A stretch of DNA of 64,000 bases from Geodermatophilaceae bacterium URHA0031 (GTDB taxonomy: Bacteria > Actinomycetota > Actinomycetes > Mycobacteriales > Geodermatophilaceae). The translations under genes and the position numbers were made by a program. The notes under the pieces were generated by a model. It was not told the origin of the DNA. It searched no databases and worked only from the letters and a program-made list of their open reading frames with translations. Location: NCBI GenBank assembly GCA_000620205.1, contig JHVP01000019.1:1-64000 (forward strand). The letters run 5' to 3'. Shown here one piece after another: positions 49,216 to 57,328 of the stretch. The first letter of the stretch is position 1. Every line of letters begins with the position of its first letter.

Positions 49216-49701
49216 ATGACGGAGCGCAAGCCGCAGGGCATGACGTTCGAGACGTGGGTGGAGCAGCAGATCCGCCGTGCGGCTGACGAGGGCGCCTTCC
49301 AGGGGTTGTCCCTGGCCGGCAAGCCGCTGCCCCGCCGCGACCGGGAGAAGTCCAGCTACGAGTGGGCGCTGGAGTGGGCCCGGCGCGAGGAGGGCGAGGT
49401 CGGCGCGATGCTGCCGACCGGGCTGGCCCTGCGCAAGGAGCGGGAGGGGCTGCCTGCGCTCCTCGCCCGGCAGACGTCCGAGGACGCCGTCCGGGCGCTC
49501 GTCGTGGCCCACGTCGAGCGGGTCGACCAGTACTACCGGCAGCCGGTGGACGGCGCGTGGATCCCGGTCGGCATGCCCGACGTCGAGGAGATGGTCGCCG
49601 AGTGGCGGCGCACCCGGCCGGCCGTCGTCGCCGACCCGGACCCCGTGCCGGACCCCGCTCCGTCCCGGCGTCGGGGCTGGTGGCGCCGCCGCGCGGAGTG
49701 A
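49216..49701 (+). CDS. DUF1992 (DnaJ-C28-like) protein
   Basis: A 161-residue protein. FETWVEQQIRRAADEGAFQGLSLAGKPLPRRDR near residue 10 is the conserved DUF1992 core (I/Q-x-x-A-x-x-x-G-x-F-x-x-L-x-G-x-G-K-P-L), shared with eukaryotic DNAJC28. The central part is helical and the tail is a Pro-rich, basic stretch ending WWRRRAE. There is no J domain. Function unknown; a link to chaperones is only by name. Start ATG with GAGGAGGAGC upstream. Confidence 0.8.
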   Translation: MTERKPQGMTFETWVEQQIRRAADEGAFQGLSLAGKPLPRRDREKSSYEWALEWARREEGEVGAMLPTGLALRKEREGLPALLARQTSEDAVRALVVAHVERVDQYYRQPVDGAWIPVGMPDVEEMVAEWRRTRPAVVADPDPVPDPAPSRRRGWWRRRAE

Positions 49702-49704
49702 GGC

Positions 49705-49848
49705 TCAGTCCTCCTCGACGTCCTCGCCCTGCGCCTGCTCGGCCTGGTGCGCGGCGAGCTCACGGGTGGCCATGCCGCCCGTCCCGCCCTCGTCGCGCTG
49801 CCCGGGGTGCAGGTTCGGTTCCTCGGCCTGGTGCGCTGGCTCGGTCAC
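49705..49848 (-). CDS. Small acidic protein coupled to hydantoinase genes
   Basis: A 47-residue protein beginning at GTG (MTEPAHQAEEPNLHPGQRDE). It is rich in Glu, Gln, Ala and His, ends in EDVEED, and has no membrane segment. Its start overlaps the hydantoinase B stop by four bases (GTGA), the same coupling as inside the operon, which argues that it is translated. No family is recognised. It may be a stability factor or a chance short frame. Confidence 0.5.
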   Translation of the reverse strand: MTEPAHQAEEPNLHPGQRDEGGTGGMATRELAAHQAEQAQGEDVEED

Positions 49849-51743
49849 GCCCCGAGCCTTCCCCATCCCTCCCGCTGGAGCAGGTCGAACTCGTTGTGGG
49901 TCGCGCCGCCGGCGAGCAGTGCGTAACCCGGGCCGCGGTCGAAGAACGGCTGCACCTCGTCCCGCCCGGCGCGCACCTGCGCCCGCAGCGCGGTGGTGGC
50001 CTCGTCGTCCGCCGTGCCGTCCTCGCGGACCACGACGCCGTAGTCGCGACGGGCGCCCTCGACGCTGACCTTCCGCCACGCGATGTCCCGCAGCACCTCG
50101 GCGACCGGGCGCTCCAGCGGGTCGCCCCAGCCGCCGCCGCCGGTCGTCCGCACCCGGACGACGGTGCCCGCGCGCAGCGGCTCGGCGTCGGCCAGCGCGT
50201 CGACCTCGTGCTCGTCCGGCCCGCCCGGGTCGACGGTGATCGAGAACGGCCGGCCCGCCCGGCCGCCGTTGACTCCCCAGCAGGACAGGATCGAGCGGTC
50301 CGCGATGGACATGAAGTGCGCGTCACGGAGCACCCGGATGTCCTTCTCGTAGCCGCAGCCGCCGCGGTACCGCCCCGGGCCACCGGAGTCCACCGCCAGG
50401 CCCAGCCGCTCGATGCGCAGCGGGAAGCGGGACTCGGTGAACTCGGTCGGCAGGTTCCGCGAGTCCGGGACGACGTGGATGGTGTCCTCGCCGTCGGCGT
50501 AGTACCGGCCGCCGGAGCCACCGCCGAGCACCTCGCGCATGAGGTACGGCTCGCCGTTGGCATCGGTGCCGTAGACGCCGGTGTAGCGGATGGTCTCCTG
50601 GTCGGCGGGCATCCGGCCGCCGGTCGCCTTGGCCAGCACCCCGGCCAGCACGCCGAGCAGCCGCAGGATCACGAACGTCCGGGCGTTGGTGGGTGCGGGG
50701 AAGATCGGGGTGAGCAGCGTGCCCTTCTCCGGGAACCGCATCTCGATCAGCGGGACGACGCCCTCGTTGACGTCGAGCTGGGCCATCCGCTCCGGGGTGG
50801 CGGCCAGGTTCCGCAGGACCGGCGCCAGCCACTTCTTCAGGAAGTTGCCGTCGGCGTAGTCGCCGCAGTGGTTGATCGGCCCCTTGGCCTGCGGTCCGGT
50901 GCCGGTGAAGTCGATGACCAGCGGGACGTCGGCGGAGCTGTCCATGGTCAGCGTGATCCGCTGCCGGTGCAGCTGCGGCTCCTCCACGCCGTCGTGCTCG
51001 GCGTAGTCCTCCCAGACGTAGGAGCCGTCGGGGATCTGGGACAGGATCTCCCGCCGGTACACCTCGGTCGAGCTGGACAGGATCGCCTCGAAGCAGGCCT
51101 CCACCGCCGCGACGCCGTACCGGTCGAACAGCTCCCCGAGCCGCCGCGCGCCGGCCAGGCAGGCCGAGCACTCGGCGTCCAGGTCCGCGGCCAGCGAGTC
51201 GGGCATCCGCGAGTTGCGGGTCATGATCGTCAGCGCGGCCTCGTTGCGGACGCCGCGGTCCCACAGCTTGATCGGGGGGACCATCAGGCCCTCCTCGAAC
51301 ACGCTCGTGGCCGCCGACGGCATCGAGCCGGGCACCGCGCCGCCGATGTCGTCGTGGTGGCCGAACGCCTGGATGAAGGCGACCACCTCACCGGAGGCGA
51401 ACACCGGCACCGTCACGCAGAGGTCGGGCAGGTGGCCGATGCCCCCCTCGGACAGGTAGACGTCGTTGTGGAAGAAGACGTCGCCGGGGTTCATCGTGTC
51501 GATCGGGTGGTCCCGGACGACCGGGTGCACCAGCGCCGAGTAGGACCGCCCGGTGAGCTTGCGCAGCTGCCGGTCGTGGATGCCGGCCCGGAAGTCGTGG
51601 GCGTCGCGGATCATCGGCGAGCGCGAGGTGCGCCCGATCGACGTCTCGACCTCCTTCTCGATCGCGGCCAGGGTGCCGGCGACGATCTCGACCAGGACCG
51701 GGTCGGCCCCGGTCTCGCCTTTGTGGCCACTTTGGCGAGTCAT
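49845..51743 (-). CDS. hyuB: Hydantoinase B / N-methylhydantoinase beta subunit
   Basis: A 632-residue protein of the HyuB family. Recognisable parts are HDFRAGIHDRQLRKLTGRSY, PGDVFFHNDVYLSEGGIGHLPDLCVTVPVF near residue 92, AFGHHDDIGGAVPGSMPSAATSVFEEGL near 125 and TNARTFVILRLLGVLAG. The H-x-x-D/G-G pattern of metal ligands is kept. Together with HyuA it hydrolyses a cyclic amide such as 5-oxoproline or N-methylhydantoin, using ATP. It overlaps hyuA by four bases (ATGA). The true substrate is not known. Confidence 0.85.
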   Translation of the reverse strand: MTRQSGHKGETGADPVLVEIVAGTLAAIEKEVETSIGRTSRSPMIRDAHDFRAGIHDRQLRKLTGRSYSALVHPVVRDHPIDTMNPGDVFFHNDVYLSEGGIGHLPDLCVTVPVFASGEVVAFIQAFGHHDDIGGAVPGSMPSAATSVFEEGLMVPPIKLWDRGVRNEAALTIMTRNSRMPDSLAADLDAECSACLAGARRLGELFDRYGVAAVEACFEAILSSSTEVYRREILSQIPDGSYVWEDYAEHDGVEEPQLHRQRITLTMDSSADVPLVIDFTGTGPQAKGPINHCGDYADGNFLKKWLAPVLRNLAATPERMAQLDVNEGVVPLIEMRFPEKGTLLTPIFPAPTNARTFVILRLLGVLAGVLAKATGGRMPADQETIRYTGVYGTDANGEPYLMREVLGGGSGGRYYADGEDTIHVVPDSRNLPTEFTESRFPLRIERLGLAVDSGGPGRYRGGCGYEKDIRVLRDAHFMSIADRSILSCWGVNGGRAGRPFSITVDPGGPDEHEVDALADAEPLRAGTVVRVRTTGGGGWGDPLERPVAEVLRDIAWRKVSVEGARRDYGVVVREDGTADDEATTALRAQVRAGRDEVQPFFDRGPGYALLAGGATHNEFDLLQREGWGRLGA

Positions 51744-53812
51744 CGGGCGTCCTCTCGGGTGAGCAGCAGGTTGCCGAACCGGTCGACGGTCGCGACGAAG
51801 CCGGGGTGGACGGGGACGGTCGAGCCGAACTCCTCGACGATCGCCGGCCCGACCACGACGTCGCCGGGGCCGAGGTCGGGCCGCCAGTGCAACGGCGCCT
51901 CCACCCAGTCGTCGAAGAACACCTGCCGGGTGCCGGTGACGGACCGGTCCACCCCGCCCTCCCGGGCAGCGAGCTCGACGATGTCCGGACGGCGGATCGG
52001 CCCGATGCCGCTGACCCGCAGGTTCACCCACTCCACCGCCTGGCGCGGGTCGGTCGCGAAGTCGTAGCCGTACAGCTGGGAGTGCGCGGTGTGGAAGGCG
52101 GTGGCGACCGCGTCCAGCGCGGCGGCGTCCAGGGCGCCGTCCGAGACCGGGACCCGCACCTCGAACGCCTGGCCCACGTAGCGCAGGTCGGCCGTGCGCT
52201 GCATCCGCTGCTCGTGCCGGGCGAAGCCCTCCTCGTCCAGCGCCGCGGCCGCCTGGGTCTCCAGGGCGGCGAAGGCGCCGGCCACGGCGCCGGGGGAGAG
52301 GTCCGCGTGCCGGGACACCATCGTCTGCACGTAGTCGTTGCGGACGTCGACCGTCAGCAGCCCGAACGCGCTGACGTTGCCCGGGTTCGGCGGGACCAGG
52401 GTGCGGGGCAGGCCGAGGACGTCCATCAGCCGGCAGGCGAGCAGCGACCCGGAGCCGCCGAAGGTGGTGAGCGTGAAGTCGCGGACGTCGAGGCCGCGCG
52501 CGACCGTGACCTGGCGCAGCGCGTTGGCCTGGTTCCAGGCGGAGATCTCCAGGATGCCGGTGGCGAGCTGCTCCACCCCCATGCCGAGCTCGCCGCCGAG
52601 CCGCTCGAGGCCGGCCCGGGCGGCGTCGACCGACAGCGGGATCTCGCCGCCGAGCAGGTGCGGGGGGATCCGGCCGAGGACGACGTGCGCGTCGGTGACG
52701 GTCGGCTCGGTGCCCCCGTGGGCGTAGCAGATCGGGCCGGGGTCGGCGCCCGCCGACCGCGGCCCCACCTTGAGCGTGCCCTCGGGGGAGAGCCAGGCGA
52801 TCGAACCGCCGCCGGCGCCGACGGTGACCACGTCGATCATCGGGATCTTGGACGGGTACTCGCCGACCGAGCCCTCGGTGGTCAGCGTCGGCTCGCCGTC
52901 GATCACCACGGTGACGTCGGTCGAGGTCCCGCCCCCGTCGCAGGTGAGCACCCGGTCGAAGCCGGCGGTGCCGGCGATCAGCGCCGCGCCCAGGGCGCCC
53001 GCGGCCGGGCCGGAGAGCATGGTGGTGATCGGCTGGTGCACCACCTCGGCCGCGCTCAGCACGCCGCCGTTGCTCTTCATCACGTAGAAGGGGACGTCGG
53101 GGGCGATCTCGTCGAGCCGCCGGCGGATGTTGGTGACGTAGGCGCCGACCTTCGGCTTCACCGCCGCGTCGACCAGCGTGGTCACCGAGCGCTCGTACTC
53201 GCGGTACTCGCGGAGCACCTGGGAGCTGTTCGACACGACCGCGCCGGGGTGCTCGGCGCGCAGCACGTCGAGCATCGCCCGCTCGTGGGCGTCGTTCGCG
53301 TAGGCGTGCAGGAAGCAGACCCCGACGGTGGTGATGCCGGCGTCGGCGAAGAACCGGGCGGCGGCGACGGCGTCCTCGGTGCAGAACGGGCGGACCTCGG
53401 CGCCGGTGACGTCCAGCCGGCCGCGGACGGTGCGCACCAGGTCGGCCGGCACGATCCGCGGCGGCTTGACCCAGAAGTAGCTGTTCCCGTAGCCGTCGGG
53501 CACCGACTGGCGCGCGATCTCCAGCACCGACTCGTAGCCCTCGGTGGTGATGAACCCGATCCGGTCCAGCTTGCCCTCGAGCAGCTGGTTGGTGGCGACC
53601 GTCGTCCCGTGGCTGACCGCGGTGACGGCGCTGCCGTCCAGGCCCAGCTGGCCGAGCACCTTCTGGACGCCGGTGAGGAAACCGTCGGCGGGGTCGGCCG
53701 GGGTGGACGGCGTCTTCGTCGTGGCCACCTCACCGGTCTCCTCGTCGACGGCGACGACGTCGGTGAATGTCCCCCCGCTGTCGATCCCGATGCGGACGCG
53801 GCGAGCGCTCAT
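51740..53812 (-). CDS. hyuA: Hydantoinase A / 5-oxoprolinase-like ATPase subunit
   Basis: A 690-residue member of the HyuA/oxoprolinase family with an ASKHA-type ATP fold. GIDSGGTFTDVVAVDEETGEV at residue 9 is the phosphate-1 motif; TAVSHGTTVATNQLLEGK near 65, PFYVMKSNGGVLSAAEV and LTCDGGGTSTDVTVV near 300, and TFGGSGSLLACRLMDVLGLP near 480 follow the family order. It supplies ATP hydrolysis to open a cyclic amide with HyuB. The leftward -10 TAAGGT lies eight bases before the ATG. The pair may degrade oxoproline or hydantoins. Confidence 0.87.
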   Translation of the reverse strand: MSARRVRIGIDSGGTFTDVVAVDEETGEVATTKTPSTPADPADGFLTGVQKVLGQLGLDGSAVTAVSHGTTVATNQLLEGKLDRIGFITTEGYESVLEIARQSVPDGYGNSYFWVKPPRIVPADLVRTVRGRLDVTGAEVRPFCTEDAVAAARFFADAGITTVGVCFLHAYANDAHERAMLDVLRAEHPGAVVSNSSQVLREYREYERSVTTLVDAAVKPKVGAYVTNIRRRLDEIAPDVPFYVMKSNGGVLSAAEVVHQPITTMLSGPAAGALGAALIAGTAGFDRVLTCDGGGTSTDVTVVIDGEPTLTTEGSVGEYPSKIPMIDVVTVGAGGGSIAWLSPEGTLKVGPRSAGADPGPICYAHGGTEPTVTDAHVVLGRIPPHLLGGEIPLSVDAARAGLERLGGELGMGVEQLATGILEISAWNQANALRQVTVARGLDVRDFTLTTFGGSGSLLACRLMDVLGLPRTLVPPNPGNVSAFGLLTVDVRNDYVQTMVSRHADLSPGAVAGAFAALETQAAAALDEEGFARHEQRMQRTADLRYVGQAFEVRVPVSDGALDAAALDAVATAFHTAHSQLYGYDFATDPRQAVEWVNLRVSGIGPIRRPDIVELAAREGGVDRSVTGTRQVFFDDWVEAPLHWRPDLGPGDVVVGPAIVEEFGSTVPVHPGFVATVDRFGNLLLTREDAR

Positions 53813-53893
53813 GGAGAGAAACCTTAGCGCTGAGATACCTGTACGGGAAGGCCGCACCGATGAACCCGGTGCCGTCGGGCAGTCTCCCCCGGC

Positions 53894-54085
53894 ATGACCG
53901 ACGACGACCTGCCGGCCCTCGGCGCCCCGGCCACCCGCGCCCTCGCCGGTGCCGGCATCACCCGCCTGTCCCAGGTGACCGAGCGCACCGCCGCGGAGCT
54001 GGCCGCTCTGCACGGTGTCGGCCCGAAGGCGATCGGGCTGCTCCAGCAGGCACTGGCGGAGCGGGGGCTGTCCTTCCGCCGGTGA
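53894..54085 (+). CDS. Small helix-hairpin-helix protein
   Basis: A 63-residue protein with two helix-hairpin-helix-like turns: LGAPATRALAGAGITRLSQVTE and TAAELAALHGVGPKAIGLLQQAL, where G-V-G-P-K is the classic DNA-backbone-binding hairpin. It resembles the C-terminal domain of RNA polymerase alpha or of DNA-repair proteins. Such stand-alone actinobacterial proteins have no assigned role. ATG start. It lies between hyuA and a VOC gene, on the strand opposite hyuA. Confidence 0.72.
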   Translation: MTDDDLPALGAPATRALAGAGITRLSQVTERTAAELAALHGVGPKAIGLLQQALAERGLSFRR

Positions 54086-54092
54086 GGCTGGC

Positions 54093-54107
54093 TAGCGTCC
54101 GCGCATG
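54093..54107 (+). promoter_or_regulatory. Leaderless -10 promoter of the VOC gene
   Basis: TAGCGT, six bases, then ATG at 54105. No Shine-Dalgarno sequence. Confidence 0.5.
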
Positions 54108-54476
54108 AGGGAACGCCCGCGGATGACGCTCACCGCCACCGTGCTCGACACCCCGGACCCGCAGGGGCTGGCCCGGTTCTACGCCGAGCTGCTTGACTGG
54201 CCGATCGGGACCGACGAGCCGGAGTGGGTGACGCTGCGGCCGGGCGGTCCGGGCCTGTCCTTCCAGCTCGAACGCGACCACGTGCCGCCGGTCTGGCCGG
54301 CCGGCGCGGGTGACCCGCGGATGCAGCTGCACCTCGACGTGCGGGTCGAGGACCTGGTGGACGCCACCGCCTTCGCGCAGTCGCTCGGCGCGCAGGTCGC
54401 CGAGTTCCAGCCGCAGGACGACGTCCGGGTGATGCTGGACCCGGCCGGTCACCCGTTCTGCCTCTACACCGGCTGA
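54105..54476 (+). CDS. VOC-superfamily (glyoxalase-like) protein
   Basis: A 123-residue vicinal-oxygen-chelate fold. TVLDTPDPQGLARFYAELLDWPIG near residue 14 is the first beta-alpha-beta unit, LHLDVRVEDLVDATAFAQSLGAQV near 70 the second, and VMLDPAGHPFCLYTG the typical end. This group covers glyoxalase-like enzymes and drug-resistance binders. The chelating residues here are incomplete (His in LHLDV, Asp or His in the C-terminal strand), so catalysis is uncertain. Starts at ATG after a leaderless promoter. Confidence 0.75.
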   Translation: MRERPRMTLTATVLDTPDPQGLARFYAELLDWPIGTDEPEWVTLRPGGPGLSFQLERDHVPPVWPAGAGDPRMQLHLDVRVEDLVDATAFAQSLGAQVAEFQPQDDVRVMLDPAGHPFCLYTG

Positions 54477-54575
54477 GCCGGGGCAGGGCCGTTCGCCCCT
54501 GGGAGGCGCGGCGGGTCGGCGCGAGCATCATCAGGTGGTCGCGATCCCCGTCCGGTGTGCTCGTGGAGTGCGCGC

Positions 54576-56912
54576 GTGACGACCGCCGACGTCGACGTGC
54601 CGCCGGTGGGCAGCGGCCCGGACGAGCCGCTGCCCCCCGGTACGCCGGTCGACCGGACCAACTGCGCCCGGGAGCAGATCCACCTGACGGCGGCGGTCCA
54701 GCCCGGGAGCGTGCTGCTGTGCGTGTCGGCGGCCGACCTGCGGGTGGTGCAGAGCTCGGCGGACGCCGGGGACCTGTTCGACGGCCCGGTGCACGGCCGG
54801 TCCCTGACCGAGCTGCTGGGCGCCGCGGCGGCCGCGGACCTGGTCGCCGGCCCGGCGCAGCGGTTCCACCGGCTGGCGTCCGGCAGCGGCCGCCTGACGC
54901 GGACTGTCGACGCCGCCGGTTACGTCCCCGACCCGCGGCTGCTGGTGGTGGAGCTGGAGCCCCGGCCGGACCAGGACGACGAGACGCCGGCCGGCATCCC
55001 GGCGGCCCTGGTGCACACCGTCCAGCAGCTCCAGCTCGGCCGGTCGGTGGCCGAGGTCCTGGAGACGGGGGTGCGCCTGCTGCGCGAGATCACCGGGTAC
55101 GACCGCGCCTGGGCCTACCGTTTCGAGCCCGACGAGCACGGCGTCATCGTCGCCGAGGACGCGGCCCCGGGCCTGGCCGGCTTCCTGGGCCTGCACTACC
55201 CGGCCGGCGACGTCCCGCCGCAGGCCCGGGCGCTGTACCTGCGCAACCGGGTGCGGTCGATCCCCGACGCCGACGCCGACCCCACCCCGCTGGAGCCGCC
55301 GGTCAACCCGGTCACCGGCGGCTGGCTGGACCAGAGCGACGGGGCCGCGCGAGCCGTGTCGCCCGTGCACCTGCGGTACCTGCGGAACATGGGCGCGCAC
55401 GCGGCCCTGTCGGTCGCCGTCGAGGTGCAGGGCCGGCTGTGGGGCCTGCTGTCGGCGCACGACTACCGCGGGCCGCGCCGGGTGCCGCCCGAGGTGCGGA
55501 CGGTCGCGGAGCTGCTCGGCCTCGTCCTGTCCACCCGGGTGGCCGATCTGGAGGCCACCGCTCGGGAGGCCGCCGAGGTCGCACTGGACCGGCACCGGGC
55601 CGCCGTCCTGGAGGGCGTGGCGGCTGCTCCCTCGGTGCTCGAGGGGCTGGCCGCGGCCGGTGCGGCGCTGCTGCGGGTCTGCGACTCCGCCGGAGTCGTC
55701 GTCCGGGTCGGCGGGGAGCTCCGACTGGTCGGCGCGACCCCGCCGGCGATGGACGTCGCGCGGCTGCTGGACTGGCTCGACGCCGCGCCCGCGACCGGGG
55801 AGGGGACGGTGGCCGTCGCCGACCTCCCGCACGCGGCGCCGTCCCTGGCCGACCTGGCCGGTACGGCCAGCGGGGTCCTCGCGGTGCCGCTGTCCCGGGC
55901 GCAGCGGAACTGGATCGTGTGGCTGCGGCCGGAGCAGCCGCGCACGGTGGTGTGGGGGGCGAGCGCGGCGCCGGTGGTGGTGCAGGCCGACGGGCAGCCG
56001 CGCTCGGCGCCACGGGAGTCGTTCGAACGCTGGCGGGAGTCGGTGCTCGGGCGGGCGCGGGCCTGGGCGCCGTCCGAGCTGGCCTCCGCCGACCGGCTGC
56101 GCGCGGGGCTGGGCACGCACCTGATCGCGCGGGCCGAGGAGCTGGCCCGGCTCAACGCCCGGCTGGCCCAGGTCAACGAGGAGCTGGACGCCTTCACGTA
56201 CTCGGCCGCCCACGACCTGAAGGAACCGCTGCGCGGCATCCACGTCTACGCGACGTTCCTCGCGGAGGACTACGCCGACACCCTCGACGAGGCCGGACGC
56301 GACCGACTCGCGGCGATCCTGTCGCTGAGCCGGCGGATGGGTGTGCTGATCGACTCGCTGCTGGACTACTCGCGGTTGACCGGGGAGGAGCTGCACGTCG
56401 TCCGGCTGGACCTCCGCGAGGTGCTGCGGTCGGCCACCGAGCTGGTCGGTGCCCGGCTGGAGGCGGCCGGCGGCCAGGTGCTGCTGGAGGACCCAGGCCC
56501 CCCGGGCGCGCTGGTCGGCGATCCCGACCGGGTGGTGGACGTGCTGGCCAACCTGCTGGCCAACGCGGTGAAGTACCGCTCCGCGGAGCCCCCGGTCGTC
56601 CGGGTGGGCGTGCGGCCGGTCGCCGAGACCCGGCGCGGGCCCGCACTGGTGCCGGCCGCGGCGGCCGGTGCGGGCTCGACGCCGGCGGTCTACGTGGCCG
56701 ACAACGGCATCGGCATCGCGCCGGAGGACCAGGAGGAGGTGTTCCGGGTGTTCCGCCGGCTGCACCGCATCGACGAACGGCGGGACCCCGACGGCGGGGC
56801 GGGCGCCGGCCTGGGGGTGTGCCGCCGGATCGTGCACCGGCACGGCGGTGTCATGTGGGTGGAGTCCGAACCCGGCCGGGGCGCGACCTTCTACTTCACC
56901 CTCGGGCCGTGA
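54576..56912 (+). CDS. bphP: Bacteriophytochrome histidine kinase
   Basis: A 778-residue red/far-red light sensor. PAS domain with the biliverdin-binding Cys30 (TNCAREQIH); GAF domain with the P-A-S-D-I-P pocket as PAGDVP (Asp212 kept, Ser to Gly), RAVSPVHLRYLRNMG with its pocket His, and LLSAHDYRG in place of ACHH; a PHY domain (about 340-510); and a kinase with phospho-acceptor His546 (YSAAHDLKEPLRGI), N box LANLLANAVKYRS and G1 box ADNGIGIAP. It autophosphorylates in response to light. The first gene of an operon with a response regulator and a PP2C phosphatase. GTG start after GGAG. No heme oxygenase is in the window. Confidence 0.9.
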   Translation: MTTADVDVPPVGSGPDEPLPPGTPVDRTNCAREQIHLTAAVQPGSVLLCVSAADLRVVQSSADAGDLFDGPVHGRSLTELLGAAAAADLVAGPAQRFHRLASGSGRLTRTVDAAGYVPDPRLLVVELEPRPDQDDETPAGIPAALVHTVQQLQLGRSVAEVLETGVRLLREITGYDRAWAYRFEPDEHGVIVAEDAAPGLAGFLGLHYPAGDVPPQARALYLRNRVRSIPDADADPTPLEPPVNPVTGGWLDQSDGAARAVSPVHLRYLRNMGAHAALSVAVEVQGRLWGLLSAHDYRGPRRVPPEVRTVAELLGLVLSTRVADLEATAREAAEVALDRHRAAVLEGVAAAPSVLEGLAAAGAALLRVCDSAGVVVRVGGELRLVGATPPAMDVARLLDWLDAAPATGEGTVAVADLPHAAPSLADLAGTASGVLAVPLSRAQRNWIVWLRPEQPRTVVWGASAAPVVVQADGQPRSAPRESFERWRESVLGRARAWAPSELASADRLRAGLGTHLIARAEELARLNARLAQVNEELDAFTYSAAHDLKEPLRGIHVYATFLAEDYADTLDEAGRDRLAAILSLSRRMGVLIDSLLDYSRLTGEELHVVRLDLREVLRSATELVGARLEAAGGQVLLEDPGPPGALVGDPDRVVDVLANLLANAVKYRSAEPPVVRVGVRPVAETRRGPALVPAAAAGAGSTPAVYVADNGIGIAPEDQEEVFRVFRRLHRIDERRDPDGGAGAGLGVCRRIVHRHGGVMWVESEPGRGATFYFTLGP

Positions 56913-57328
56913 GCCCTCCGCGGCTGCTCCTGGTCGAGGACGCCGACGCCGACGCCGAGGCGGTCCGACGCGCGGTGGTGGTGTGCCTGCCCGACGCCCT
57001 GCTGCACCGGCTGCGCTCGGGACGCGAGGCCGCGGAGGTGCTGCGGTCGGCGGAGGCGCTGCCGGACCTGGTGCTGCTGGACCTCGACCTGCCGGACACC
57101 TCGGGGCTGGTGTTCCTCGCCGAGCTCCGGCAGGACCCGGTGACCGCGCGGCTGCCGGTGGTGGTGCTCACCAGCAGCGCCCGGCAGAGTGAGGTCGACG
57201 CCGCCTACGACGCCGGCGCGCACGGGTTCATCACCAAGCCGTTCGCCCCGGCGGACACGCTGGAGGCGCTGCGCCGGGTGTGCGGCTACTGGTTCGGGCC
57301 GGTGCGGCGCCCGGGGGTGCGACGGTGA
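56909..57328 (+). CDS. Stand-alone response regulator
   Basis: A 139-residue receiver domain (CheY-like, Rcp1 type). VEDADADAEAVRRAV supplies the acidic pair, phospho-acceptor Asp58 lies in VLLDLDLPD, Thr in VVLTSSA and Lys in GFITKPF. The full set of catalytic residues is present. It has no DNA-binding or output domain. It overlaps the phytochrome gene by four bases and the phosphatase gene by four bases. It is the natural phosphate acceptor of the phytochrome. Confidence 0.92.
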   Translation: MSPPRLLLVEDADADAEAVRRAVVVCLPDALLHRLRSGREAAEVLRSAEALPDLVLLDLDLPDTSGLVFLAELRQDPVTARLPVVVLTSSARQSEVDAAYDAGAHGFITKPFAPADTLEALRRVCGYWFGPVRRPGVRR

